Source of the DNA: Euryodendron excelsum
Taxonomy: Eukaryota; Streptophyta; Magnoliopsida; Ericales; Pentaphylacaceae
Length of the DNA stretch: 64,000 bases
Assembly: GCA_033060915.1 (NCBI GenBank)
Contig: CM065387.1
Span: 42,383,501 to 42,447,500, forward strand
Direction of reading: 5' to 3'
Shown here: one piece after another, positions 1 through 11,388 of the stretch
How positions within the stretch are numbered: position 1 is the stretch's first letter
Layout: each line of letters starts with the position of its first letter
The notes under the pieces: model-generated
The model's input: the letters and a program-made list of their open reading frames with translations, nothing else
The model's database searches: none
What the model was told of the DNA's origin: nothing
Made by a program: the position numbers and the translations under genes

Positions 1-168
1 ATAAATTCTTTAATTTTTGTTCCATCATAAGAGCATTATGATAAATATTATTTTACACAATATACTTCTTGTAAATAAAAAAATATTTTTTTAAGTATAT
101 TTATGCTGAGTAACATCTGACATAGCTAATAAAGTTATTCGTGTACATTAAATCTTCTAGATAAATAC

Positions 169-485
169 TAGGGATGAACAAATGTTGCGTCGGGTTGGGG
201 CGGGGAGTCACCCGCCACCCAACTCGACACATCAGGTTGAAAAAATTAGAATCACACTCAATTTATAGGGTGATCAGGTTAGTTCAATGTCGGGTTAGAT
301 TGGGTGTAAACCGTGAGCTTTAATGTAAAAGGGGCGGGCTAGGGAGGAAATTAAGGCCCAACACCCGAATCAAATATAGTTGAATTGAGTGAAATTCACC
401 CGTTATTCATCCATAGAGTGATCGATTCGGGTCGAATTTGTGTCGGGCCAGCCCACCGGGTCGATTGGCTTTTTGAACACCCCTA
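169..485. mobile_element. hAT-type MITE (TAGGGATG family)
   Basis: A 317-bp insertion. The left end reads TAGGGATGAACAA and the right end TTGAACACCCCTA, forming imperfect terminal inverted repeats. It is flanked by an 8-bp target duplication, ATAAATAC (161-168) and ATAAATAT (486-493), 7 of 8 matching. The interior is rich in CCCGCC/GGGCGGG-like words, as in the related elements at 11389 and 38350. There is no coding capacity, so it is non-autonomous. Family assignment rests on the 8-bp duplication and the ends. Confidence 0.8.
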
Positions 486-764
486 ATAAATATATATATT
501 TTTATAATTATATATCATTTGTAACCATAAATTCGAAACAGTACATTGGAACGCATCGATACCGGTATGTATCATACTAACAGCAAAAATAATATACTGA
601 TCAGTATGAGATTGACAACTATGAGTGGTAGTTTCTATAATTTCTTTTGGATGCAATTGCTGATAATGACGCAAAAATAATCAAGGATGTGGTATTTATT
701 CTTTGTGCATTCGAGAAACAAGCTTATTAAACCAATACTACGATAGTCAAGCCTACAGCTAAGT

Positions 765-1606
765 CACTGGCAGAGGGAGGCGGGCACAGGGGCAATTGCT
801 TCCCCCCCCTCCCCCCCCCTTTTTAAAAATTTTACTAGTTTTTTTGAGGATAATAGATCTAAAGTGATAATCGCAAAATAATCCTAACTCATCAGTCCTC
901 TCCTTCTCTTCAGTTTCTCTTCAATTAGTTTCCTACTTAATTTACAACTTTACATATTTTTACGGAAACTAATCTTCACTTATCTTGATTGGTTTCCTAT
1001 TAAAAATAAACTCTTAAATTTGTGGGAATTCTATGATTATACGTACTCTCGGGTAAACAAAATTTTATTTTTGATAGCAAATAAAAATAAACACAATAAA
1101 GTGAGAATATATGAAAACTTCATGAAAATTTTTTGTGATCAAATGAGATTAAGAAAAAAATATTAAAGACAAAAACACAACTAGATTTGGAAGGGCCAGC
1201 CAAAGTATCTGTTATGTAAATTTATAAAAAAAATTTTAAATACTTGTTCATTTAGTACATTTTTTTTGTGTAAATAAACTATACAATTCAAATTACTTTT
1301 TAACTAACTTCTTATGATTATTGTTAATTTGGCTACCATTTATTTTACTGTGAGAAGGTTGATGTTCAATTAATGGAAACTACAACATATTATACTAAAA
1401 AAAAAAAAAAAAAGGAGAGAAATGGAAACCAACATAAATTTGGCTAGTTCGTGGAATATATGTATGTGTGTGTATATATATGCATATGTTTACGTTAGAA
1501 ATATGCTTATATGAGTTAGGGATTAATTTTTTTCAGTGAGATTGAAAATTTGTTAGCGCTTCTAACCTTGATTGCCCCCTCACCTAGAATTCCAGCTCTA
1601 CCACTT
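765..1606. mobile_element. hAT-like non-autonomous element
   Basis: An 842-bp block bounded by a perfect 8-bp direct repeat, AGCTAAGT (757-764 and 1607-1614). Its ends are imperfect inverted repeats (CACTGGCAGAG at the left; AAGTGGTAGAG when the right end is complemented; 8 of 11 match). A C-rich tract lies near 800-822. No ORF of note. A related single end (GGGGCAGAGGGAGG) appears near 27154. Confidence 0.75.
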
Positions 1607-1710
1607 AGCTAAGTGCATTCAACATACATATCATACTATGGACAAATGATATTTAATGTGGAAAGAGAAGTGCTAGGAACAACCGCGATTGTCCCTCACT
1701 CGCTAGATAA

Positions 1711-1770
1711 TGCGCATCGCATTAGTTGGGCCTCACCTGTTGTAGGTGGGGCCTAACTGATGTGGCGCAC
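1711..1770. repeat. GC-rich foldback
   Basis: An imperfect inverted repeat: left arm 1711-1738 (around AGTTGGGCCTCACC) and right arm 1744-1770 (around GGTGGGGCCTAACT), with a loop of about 5 bp. It could form a tight hairpin. It probably belongs to a MITE of roughly 130 bp (1671-1800), but I found no clear target duplication. Confidence 0.6.
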
Positions 1771-1799
1771 ATCAGTTGACGAGTGATTATCTCCCACAT

Positions 1800-2769
1800 T
1801 TTTCATGTGGAAAACCCTTTAATAGAAAACGATTACAAAAAATCTTACAACCAAAACCCTAACATCGGCTACTCAATTCATTTGGTTGGCTTGCCCTTAC
1901 TTGGCTTCACAATTCTGAAGTCTTTGATCACCTGTACAATACTCTTCCTACGGAAATCTCATCTCAAACTTTTTTAAAATTCAACTCTTCAGATATTCTC
2001 AAAGATGTGGCGAGCGGTATTGGCTGCCGCAACATCTAGACTAGTGAATTTCAGAAACTTTCTCCTTTGCAACTGACAATATCAACCAAACACTCCATGG
2101 CCAATGCTTGTACCATTGATATGCCAAATACTTAATTCATGACTATATGAAGGAATTATAAGATACAAAAAAAAAAAAAAAAATTAGTGTACACAATTTT
2201 TCAGCTAATATAAGACGTAATGAACGTAATTCAATCTTTTAGACTAAATTTTCTTTTCATAATATGGTTTTGAGATGGCTAAAATTTCATATTTTAATTC
2301 CCTCCAATACTTCATCAAGTCAATTATAAAATATCTTAAAAAAGAATAGGAATCTAGGAATGTTATTTTATATTTAAACAGTTTCACAAGATGAAATTTA
2401 AAATTTTTGTGATTCCTCTTCAGTTTCCAAGGAAAGCATTAGCCAACAGTGTCTATAAACCTTCTTGTTGAAATTATTCACAATATACCATGCAACATCG
2501 GAAAATGTATGACCAATGATATCATTCAAAAGATGCTTTGATTGGAAGTCCTATTCACAATTTTATTTTTCTTAGATTCAGAAAATATCCTTTATCTCAA
2601 GCACATCTGACGATATGAATGCAACAAAAACCTGCGAAAACGGTCTCCATTCAGACGTTATACTCATCTTGAAAAGCATCAATAAAGACATTTGAAGCTC
2701 TCTCTACCTTTTCTTTTCTTTATTTCCTTTGATTTTTTATTTTTCTTTTTCTTTTGTGCTTGAATTAAC
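1800..2769. other. Intergenic, no gene; diverged repeat fragment
   Basis: AT-rich DNA with no supported coding region. About 2285-2530 shares short ordered blocks with 28548-28700 (for example CCTCCAATACTTCA followed by a TATGACCA block), so it looks like another old copy of the repeat at 6236 and 24013. Poly(A) run near 2167-2182. Confidence 0.4.
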
Positions 2770-3595
2770 TAGGGCGGCTCAACCCATTTTGGAGCCTAAG
2801 GCAAAAAAAATTTATGAGGCTTTTTATATTTTTAATATTGTTATTAAAATTTTTATTTTAAATATTCAATCTTAAAAGATTTTTTAACAAGTTATGCTAT
2901 CTCGTTATTAATTTTTAAAGGTATCCAAATAAAAATAAGGTACTATTGTACATCACAAAGAAAGAGTACTAAAGTATGACAAGTCATTAAAAAAAAAATA
3001 TGTAACAGAGAGCAAAGAAAATTCTTATAAAACTACAAGTGCATGTAAGAGTAGTCAAGCAAGTCTCATATTAGCATACGACCTTCATCAATCTAAATTA
3101 CCGAAAATTATTAATAGAGTAATCATTCAAGTTCACTCTATAATTAATATCTACAATAACAAGATTAAATAATAAAGATTGAACATGTATAACAGAAAAA
3201 TCAAACAAAAATTTGATAAAATTGAATAATTTAAGAAATATATATAGAGAGAGAGGTTTATAGTCTCTAAACTTTTTGGCTTATTTACTTCTTAGTTCTT
3301 GGAGAGAAAGAGTCATTTAGGGTTAAGACTTTTGACTTGCTTTATCTTGAAAAAGTGATAATCATCAATGTATTTATTTTAGGTCTAAACTTTATGGTAA
3401 TTATCAATTTAGCTAATTATTGTATTTAGGTTTAAGCCTTTTTTCTTATCTAGTCTAAAGTTGTTTACAAAAGAAAAACTGTAAAATTCATTTTACAAGA
3501 TAATTATAAAATATAATATCCTAAAAAATTGAGACCCTAAAAAATTAGATGCCTTAAGTGACTGCCTCATTCACTTTACACTTGAGCCAGCCCTA
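2770..3595. mobile_element. hAT-type non-autonomous element (TAGGGC family)
   Basis: An 826-bp element with ends TAGGGCGGCTCAA and TTGAGCCAGCCCTA, an inverted pair. It is flanked by GAATTAAC (2762-2769) and GATTTAAC (3596-3603), an 8-bp duplication matching at 7 of 8. The interior is AT-rich with no transposase ORF. Confidence 0.8.
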
Positions 3596-3603
3596 GATTT
3601 AAC

Positions 3604-4334
3604 CTTGCATTTGATTGATGTTTCTGAACAGTTATTCTACTTGCATGAATTTGGTTATTAACTGTTAGTATATCTTAGCTAGACTTTGATTTTTTCTCAT
3701 TGCTTTCTTCTCACTAGGAAAAGGAAAACAAATTTGCTTTCCATCATTGTGTTTTGCTAGCGATGTGTTTGGATCCCTGATTTATTAAGCAAAAGGAATG
3801 GAAAATAGTAAAAATGGGATTACAAATTTTATGCTTTTATTTGGTTAAAATTGAAAAAATAAGAAGAAAATAAATAGACATTTATCATTGAAGGTAAAAG
3901 AAAATGAAAAAACACGATTTTTATTGTCCTGCAATACACTTGAGGGAAAAACAAAAACCAAGGTAAAAAGTAGCAAGCCAGAGATAGAAGGTCCTATGCA
4001 ATTGAATCACCTCTAGCTCAAATGATTCAAGTATTCACCCTAGTTTGCTAGTGCGGACTTCTTACCGTCAGTCTAGTAATTATTTTACCCTTTTTTACAT
4101 TTATCTCAAATGATTTTTTTTAATAGATAGGAGATAATTACTGATTGTACTCTTTAAAAGTATAATGAAAATCCTTAATTATAAGCTGTTATTAGTAATT
4201 ATTTATATAGTATTAATTATTTTAATGTAATTTTGATTTTTTTTTATATTTTTGTATTTTGCACAGCTTTGAAGCTAAAATCAAACAAAAACGAAGTAGG
4301 CTTTTAAATAAATAAAAAAAGAGTAAAAGAAATG
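3604..4334. other. Intergenic, nothing identified
   Basis: AT-rich, short ORFs only, no conserved coding signature seen in either strand. No terminal repeats with a target duplication could be delimited here. Confidence 0.4.
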
Positions 4335-4335
4335 A

Positions 4336-5147
4336 AGTCATCATCATTGGAGTTCACCCCATATGGAGCAAAGTTATAAACACTAAACCGGATTGGCCAG
4401 TTGAACCGGTTGAATCGAAAATCAGACTATAAATCGATATGTTTAATTAATTTATCGAAAATATATATGAACCGAATTGAACCGAACGAACCGGCGGGTA
4501 TTTTAAAAACCCAGTGAACCGATCAGTATTTAGTGAACCGGGTAGTTTTTGAAAAAAGTCAAAATATCAAAAATTTTACAAGATTTAAAACTATTTGTTT
4601 TTTTAGAAACATGTCTTTTATGGTCTTTTGATGAAATATGGAATAAAAAAGTAATAAATTTAAATGAAAGTCAAAAGAAGAAAAAAAAGTGAAGAAAGAG
4701 GAGGATAAAAAAATTATTACATAAATAAGGCACGTTTCTCTCTTTCTTACATTGGGTTATCTTATCTTTAAATATTTTTTATATTATAATTAGTATATCG
4801 AGATATGTATTATCAAAAAATAATCCAAATGTAGAAACTATAAACTAAAATAATAAAAAAAAATAAAGATGAAGCAAGAGGAGGGTATAGGAAGTAAAAA
4901 AAAAAATAACAGTAAAGGCCACACAAATAATGCGCATTATTATCTTAATAATACATATTATTGTTAAACTTTATGCTATTTCTTTTAAACATAAAAAATA
5001 CAATAAGCAGTAGTTTAAAAATATTAAATTGGGGAGAAAAATAAGTCCTTTTGAATGTTTTTATAATTATTTATTTTTATACTTTTTCTTACTATTTATC
5101 ATTTATACTTATGTTGAGTTATTGTATAAAAAGAGTGTCTTTTAACC

Positions 5148-5204
<57 letters not shown>

Positions 5205-5325
5205 CTAATTAAATTACAATTGAATCAATGAACTGTTAAACCAGTTGCTTGACCGGTTCAACCACCGGTTTGATTTTTGTAACTATGATATGGAGTCATC
5301 ATTGTTGGAGTTCACCCCACATGGG
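4336..5325. repeat. Tandem ~31-bp duplication split by the insertion
   Basis: 4336-4368 (GTCATCATCATTGGAGTTCA and onward) and 5294-5325 (GTCATCATTGTTGGAGTTCA and onward) are near-identical direct repeats just outside the hAT-type element at 4369-5287. With the element and one copy of its duplication removed, the two units become directly adjacent, so the tandem repeat predates the insertion. Confidence 0.65.
4369..5287. mobile_element. hAT-type MITE with ACCGGTT-rich ends
   Basis: A 919-bp insertion flanked by a perfect 8-bp duplication ATATGGAG (4361-4368 and 5288-5295). The left end starts CAAAGTTATAAACACTAAAC; the complemented right end starts CATAGTTACAAAAATCAAAC, and both run into CCGG. 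Both sub-ends carry repeated AACCGGTT-like words. The interior is very AT-rich and non-coding. The insertion lies inside a short tandem duplication (see the entry at 4336). Confidence 0.88.
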
Positions 5326-6235
5326 TGAGCTCTTTTTCAACTAATTCCACCAAAACAAGCAATGTCTCATTCTTTTATTTAATATAGTATAATAGAATAA
5401 TATTATAATCACCATGATAGTGTTAGTAAAATATTAAATAAATCATCATTTTCTTAAATAAATAGGAGCTCATTGGAGAGGATTTCATCATAAGAGAGTT
5501 CATAGTAAAGAAAAAAAATTCTCTTAGTGAGTCTTGTATTTTATTGTAATTTATATTACTAGTAATGAAATTATTTTTCAAGCCAACTCTTTTCAATACC
5601 ATGAGTAATTAGTTTTATTCTTAGAACTAATTATGAAGATTATCTTAAAATCTTGGAATATCAACGGAGATAATTGAGTTTTCATTGTCTATCTTTCGAA
5701 TATTTCAATTCTTGATAATTAAATTCTAAATCTTTGAAAAAACTTAGATTCTTGATTTATTTTGATAATTTCTATGCACAAATTTTAGTTTAGTATAGTT
5801 ATTGCACAAATCGATGGTATGAATCTATGACTTTAATTTTATTATTCTATATTTAATTATTATTGAATTTATCTTTTAATCATTAAATCTTCCAATCAAA
5901 AGCTTAAGACGAAGCCTATGATTTAAGTTACAAAGCCTCCGTTGAAATTTCAGGTGAATCAAGTGATCAAATCAATTAGATCCAAAATCATTTTATTAAG
6001 TTTAATTTAAAGTTTACTTCAATAATCATCAAAATCTCCCACAAAAACAAACTATTTTGCTTTGGTTACTATTTTTTGCAGCAATTATTCAATTCTTATC
6101 GGTACTCTTCAAGGTAAAATTTAAACCAGTCGACTTAGGTTCCAACTGAAGCCATTGCAATACTGCAATGTCTGGCATGACTTAGTCAGTATCTAATCTT
6201 TTACTAGGGATAAATTTTAGCACCTAACTTTGCCG
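5326..6235. other. Intergenic, nothing identified
   Basis: AT-rich DNA without credible ORFs, terminal repeats or RNA gene signatures that I can support. Confidence 0.4.
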
Positions 6236-6330
6236 CTAAAGAGAGTTGAACTCAAAACCTTAACAATCAAAGTACTAAGGTAGTCAATCGTTTGCCACTG
6301 AACTACCTAGATAATGGCTTACTTGGCTAC
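6236..6330 (-). mobile_element. tRNA-derived SINE-like promoter region
   Basis: On the minus strand, TAGTTCAGTGG (about 6297-6307) fits a pol III A box, and GAGTTCAACTC about 40 bases downstream (about 6242-6252) fits a B box. Both boxes are kept in copy B (24013-24085, minus). The sequence between them does not fold as a functional tRNA as far as I can judge, so a SINE head is preferred over a tRNA gene. The element's 3' end is not defined. Confidence 0.5.
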
Positions 6331-8258
6331 CTGATGGTTTCTTTTTCATTTTTCTTTAATCAATTGCAAATATTCATTGTACTATCAAATTGTCTATTCA
6401 ACCATGTTAAAACTAGAGTCTTTGCTTAACTAGTGTCCTGCTGTGTAACTTATGTTTCCATGTTGTAATCATGATTTGAATTCATGGCAACGTGCAATGA
6501 ATTTTTGCTTTGATATTGCTTGGGAGCGATTCGTGTTTGTATCCATAGATTTTCAGGCATCACTTAGTGTACTAAAAACCTAGTTTCTTAAGCTAAATAG
6601 TTGTTTCAATCACACCACCAACGCTAATGGTCACTATTGGCAACCAATCACCAACAACATTACTACAACTATTTAGTTCTTCTGGGTTCTCCTTTCATAA
6701 TTTCTTTTAAAGAAGATAGAATGATTCTGATTTGTGAGAGGTCCATTCCTGTTAATAGGATGTCGACTCCTTATAAATGAAATATATGAAAGGTGTGTCA
6801 ATTTAAAATCTACACCATAGCCAGCATAGCCATCTCTAATCTCCCCTATTTTAAACACAAATTAAAAAGAAACGCCCTTTGATCAATATTTCTAGAGCAA
6901 ATTTTCATGAAAACCATTAGGCGATGGTCAACAAACACCTCTAATTAATACCCAAGATACACAAACTTTCAAATAACATAAATATTCACTGTAACTCAGA
7001 AACCTTCACATATTACTGGGGACATCTACTTCTCCATAAAATCAGTATCAATTTTATCAATTGACCATATCTCTCTACAACCAGCACCAATTTTACCAAT
7101 TAACCACAACTTTGTTACTGAATCCTAACTACCATGTTACTGCTAAACTCAATTTCAACTTCTTCTCATGAAAACCATAACAGAAAGTCAGTGGCAATTT
7201 AAAAGCAAAGTGACAATCGATTGAGTGCATTGGATTTTGCTCTTGATGGTCAATCAGCTAGTATGCCCAAATACCCAAATTTTCATGAAAAAAATTACTA
7301 GATGCTTAACAAACACATCTTAATATATCAATGGCCATATACCCAAATTTTCCATTAGCATAAATATTCACAACTTCTTTTCATGGAACCCTCCACAGTT
7401 GACTTAGGACATATATATGTCCATAAAACCAATATCAATTTTATCAATTAAGCACCATAGATATCTCTTTGAACCTAGTATTAATTTTACGTATTAACCA
7501 AGTTCCATGTTTATGATAAACTCAATTCCAACTTCTTCTCATGAAAATCATAACAGAATGTTAACAGCGTACCTTGTATTGATAACCAAAGAACCAAATT
7601 TCCAATAGTTTATGCTCAACACACCCAAAGAACAATAACCTAGAAACTAAGACCAGATTGTAAGTTGTATTTTCTCATACTTGCATCTTCACATACCATC
7701 TATCGAAAGAAAAGACCGACATATTCCAATAGTTTATACATCACACGAAAAAACTTACAGCCTGGAAACTATGATCAGATCTCAAGATGGGTTTTCCATC
7801 TTCTTGTTAAGACCAAGACTAAATTCAACATCACGCAACTTTCAACTCTATGTATCAATGCATCATGACATTGCAATGGAAGCTGGTTGACTTGTACTTA
7901 TGAACACAAATTCCTTCATTTATAAGGTGTTGCCATCATATTAACAAGAATGAGGCAATGGAGGGCTCCAAACCAAGATGGTTCACAGAGAAAATTATAT
8001 TTATGGATATAAGTAAAATCTTTTAACAAATTTTGTTTAGTCTCAAGTTATAGCTGATGAAAAGGTAAATATTGATAACAAATATTAGTTCAGCCATAAA
8101 AAATAAGACAAATGAGGGTGTATTTGAGGATCAGTTACAATAAATAATGCTAACAAGGGTGTAATTGAGGATCACAAAAGGTTCTTTGTTTTCAAACGAG
8201 ATTATCCATCCGCTCAATATAAGTTTTTTCAGGAATAAAATACTTGCTAACTCTTTAG

Positions 8259-8501
8259 CAGGGCCAGTCTTGAGATTTTAGGGGTTTCAATCAAAGTTCG
8301 GATATGAGGCCCTTTATACAATTATAAACTAGCGAAATTGGGCCTTTTATTTGAAATTAGACCTTTTATTAAAACATCATTTAATTCTTTATTTTGGACC
8401 ACTATATAACACTTCTAAACAATTGAGGTCCCAAATTTTGAACTTTTGAGAGGAGTCTAAAGTCTGGACTGAGCTTGTTTTAGCCCAGGGCTAACTAAAA
8501 A
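8259..8501. mobile_element. Insertion present only in copy A
   Basis: In copy B the sequence reads straight through ACTCTTTAG into TTTCCTCCCATAC (about 26484-26506). In copy A the same site is split by 243 bp, with CTCTTTAG (8251-8258) on the left and GTCCTTAG (8502-8509) on the right, an 8-bp duplication now matching at 6 of 8. The left end begins CAGGGCCAGTC, like other hAT-type non-autonomous elements; the right-hand inverted end is weak. No ORF. Confidence 0.7.
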
Positions 8502-9099
8502 GTCCTTAGTTTCCTCCCATACCTCAACCCATTTTCAAACAATGAATATAGTGTATTTTTTTTTTTTTTGTTTTAAAGAAAACACATCTAAACATTTTAC
8601 TTTGGTCCCTCAACTTAAATGAAAAGTGACAATCAATGCAGTACATTCGATTTTGTTGTTGATGGTCATCCAAATAATATGCCATATGCAACCTCATAAA
8701 TATATGGCCAGTAATGTCATGCAAAAAATGCCAGAGCTTGAACATCCAAATAACATGCAGTAGAAATGCTGTTAGAAATTGATCGATGCTAACATTTTGA
8801 CTGAATGTTGGTAGTACAAAAGGCATGCAACTTCTGCGTATTGCGCATAGCTCAGCTTCCTCCACGATGTATCCAAACTTTTTTGGTTTAGGACTTTGCT
8901 GTAGGATGATTTTCCAGTTGGAAGCTCCTCAGGTGGCAGCAAGGCTTGGCCCATCCATAACTTCTACCGCAATGTACGTCATGTGAGTAGTATTACCGGG
9001 AGTCATAGACGTCTGAGGAGTCATCGATGTCTGAATTAAACCAGGAAAGCGACTTTTTTCCTAAAATAACACTATATGAAAATATTACTTATCTAACAC

Positions 9100-9545
9100 T
9101 TTCTCAAAAATAATTAAATTAATTAGAATAATACTCTTTAAACTATGACTCAGTATTATTAAACGTTCTAAGTTCTAATATGTAATATATTGACTCCTTA
9201 AACTCTCAATTTGTATCAACCAATACCTTCTGCTAGTAATATATAAAATTGTCATGTGTCACAGAAGTATAATTTGTACTTGAATTTATATATATATATA
9301 TATATTTTTATAATAATTGTCTCATGACTTAAATGTTCCTTGAATTGCTTCTATATTTACATTTCATTTCAAGAGTTATTTCAGTTATTAGACAATTGTT
9401 ATATTAAGAGGAGGTCAATTTATATATAAAATTATACTTTTATGAATATGTACAAGTCACATTACAATTTTTCTTTTAATTTTCTAACGGATTGCTAATA
9501 GAAGGTGTTGATTGATAAAAATTGATAGTTTAAGAGTTCAATATG
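9100..9545. mobile_element. Mutator-like MITE, right end truncated
   Basis: Homologous in order to 44861-45326: shared GACTCAGTATTATTAAA (9149 and 44891), CTTAAACT-TCAATTTGTA and TTCTAACGGATTGCTA (9482 and 45195). The internal halves are inverted to each other. The right terminus, present at 45326, is missing because a CACTA-like end begins at 9546. No coding potential. Confidence 0.6.
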
Positions 9546-10250
9546 CACTATATGAAATTTGACATTTAGCGAGGGAATCAAATTTCACACTAAAGATACT
9601 ATTTTAGCATGAAAAACTACGATTCCTCGCTAAAGTTTTCAAATGATCACATTTATCAACAAACAAAAAAATTCATCAAAAAATCTCTGGTGGGAAATAT
9701 CTTTTGGCTGGATGTGTGGTGAGAGAATGAATTTGCAATGAAAAGTAAAATTCCTCACGATCCTCATGAATGGTGATTGGAGAAAAAGTATTTGCGACTG
9801 GAAGAATAGGTCATCGCTAAAGGTTTTGAATAAATTTTTTTTTTTTTTTGCAACAAAAACACCTAGCGATAAGCACAAACTTGATGTTGATAAGTATTGA
9901 AGTTTTTTTGCAACTAGAAACTTCAATACTTATTGGCTTCGAATTTTGTGCTTGTCGCTAATTCTAAAGGTATAAACCTTTTGCTAAGCATGTTGTTCCT
10001 CACTATATATATAATATAAATATTTTATTGAGGAACTAATAGGTTCCTTACTAAAAGAAGTAATCAATTTATGTTATAGTGACAAAATACAAATTTCCTT
10101 GCTAATGATAACCACAAAAATAACTAGTGGCAATTTTTGTTTGGTAGGGAAAAATTATTAGGAAGGAGACATAAATTTCCTTGCTAATGATAGTCACAAG
10201 ATAGACTTTAGGAAGAAAATTATAGATTCCTCGCTAAAAGGAGCAATCAA
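9546..10250. mobile_element. CACTA-like remnant with subterminal repeats
   Basis: Begins CACTATATGAAATTT at 9546 and contains TTATAGTG ending at 10081, the expected inverted termini. Subterminal words TTAGCGAGG and CCTCGCTAA, with variants CCTTGCTAA and CCTTACTAA, recur in both orientations between 9570 and 10240. The 3-bp flanks (ATG and ACA) do not match, and repeats continue past 10081, so this is a rearranged or tandemly truncated element rather than an intact one. Confidence 0.55.
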
Positions 10251-11388
10251 TTTTGAAGGGCATAATAATTAAGACTTCATATGATATGTGGCCATGACTG
10301 ATTTTAATACAATATTTTTACTTATAAAATATTAGTATAGTACTACTACTCATACTTTAAAAACTACTATTTATATACTTGACGTAGGGAAAAAATAATA
10401 AATAAATGTACATAACAAGTCTGTCCCTTTTTATGTAAATATCAAATTATTTGGCATTTTTACTTGATAAATTAGATTATATATAAAAGTTTCTATAATA
10501 ATGACATATCTATGAAATATACATTCATTTCATGTGGTTGTTCTATCGCGATTTGGATGTTATATATTCAAAACATGGAAACAACATGTTTGTACACAGA
10601 ACGTAACACTGCATAATCTTATGAAAATGTCTAAACCAGCATGAAAAATTACTTTTTTTAGCTTTATTTATTTATTTATCAATAAGAGTATGTTTTGGCA
10701 TAGCAGTAAATTTGTTCCATTGAGGCTTAGGTTTCACAAATTCAAAGCACAGAAAGTCACGTATATTTGACTATGCGCAAACCTGTAGTAGAGGAGTCTT
10801 GTGCACTAAACAAACATATGTCAGCACACGCGTATAATTGACCCTTCATAGACCTCAAAGTGACGGAAGTCACGTGCATTGAGTTATCTTTTTATGTATT
10901 CACTCATTGTGATTAATAATTGATTGAACTTGAAATATTTAATGTTTTGTAACTAAAGAATAAATATTTTATTATTTCAACTTTTTTGGTGCCTAAATTA
11001 AGTTCAATAACTAATAAATCGATACATTGGAGTACTAGATTAAGTTGGGCTAAATATTTTTTTATTATTTGACAATTCAAATAAATTCAAATCATGTCAA
11101 AAATCTAATATGTTGACCAATAAATCCAATAGATAGATGATATCTACTATTTCAATTTTAAGTTGGATTACATAGGACATCTTCTTATTTTTAATTATTA
11201 ATTAAGAACAAATATTTCAAGAAGCATGTTTTTCATGACTCAATTTTTATGTATATTAAAAAACTCTACTCTTCAAATTCATTTAATAATTATGAAATAA
11301 AATGCTTATTTTTTTTACTTAGTTATCCTTTTGGCAAATTGTACATAAACTTGCTCTAATAATAGGGCTGGCCATCTTATGCACTCAT
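10251..11388. other. Intergenic, nothing identified
   Basis: AT-rich with no supported gene, RNA or delimited transposon. Confidence 0.4.

Larger units (their letters stand above)
6236..9018. repeat. Dispersed segmental duplication, copy A
   Basis: Non-coding in its present state. It aligns in order and orientation with 24013-27950: the AATGGCTTACTTGGCTA block (6313 and 24091), the block GGCAACCAATCACCAACAA (6639 and 24858), the TTGCATCTTCACATACC block (7681 and 25814), the GGTGTTGCCATCATATTAA block (7926 and 26112), and the final CCATCCATAACTTCTACCGC block (8951 and 27886). Differences include whole insertions present in only one copy. Identity has not been calculated. The original unit could be a decayed gene or a large transposon; I recognise neither. 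Confidence 0.8.

Noticed and set aside
6242..6307. Possible tRNA gene on the minus strand (A box and B box)
   Set aside because: The boxes fit, but I could not find paired acceptor and anticodon stems, and the same pair recurs in the duplicated copy at 24013. A SINE-like head is more likely.
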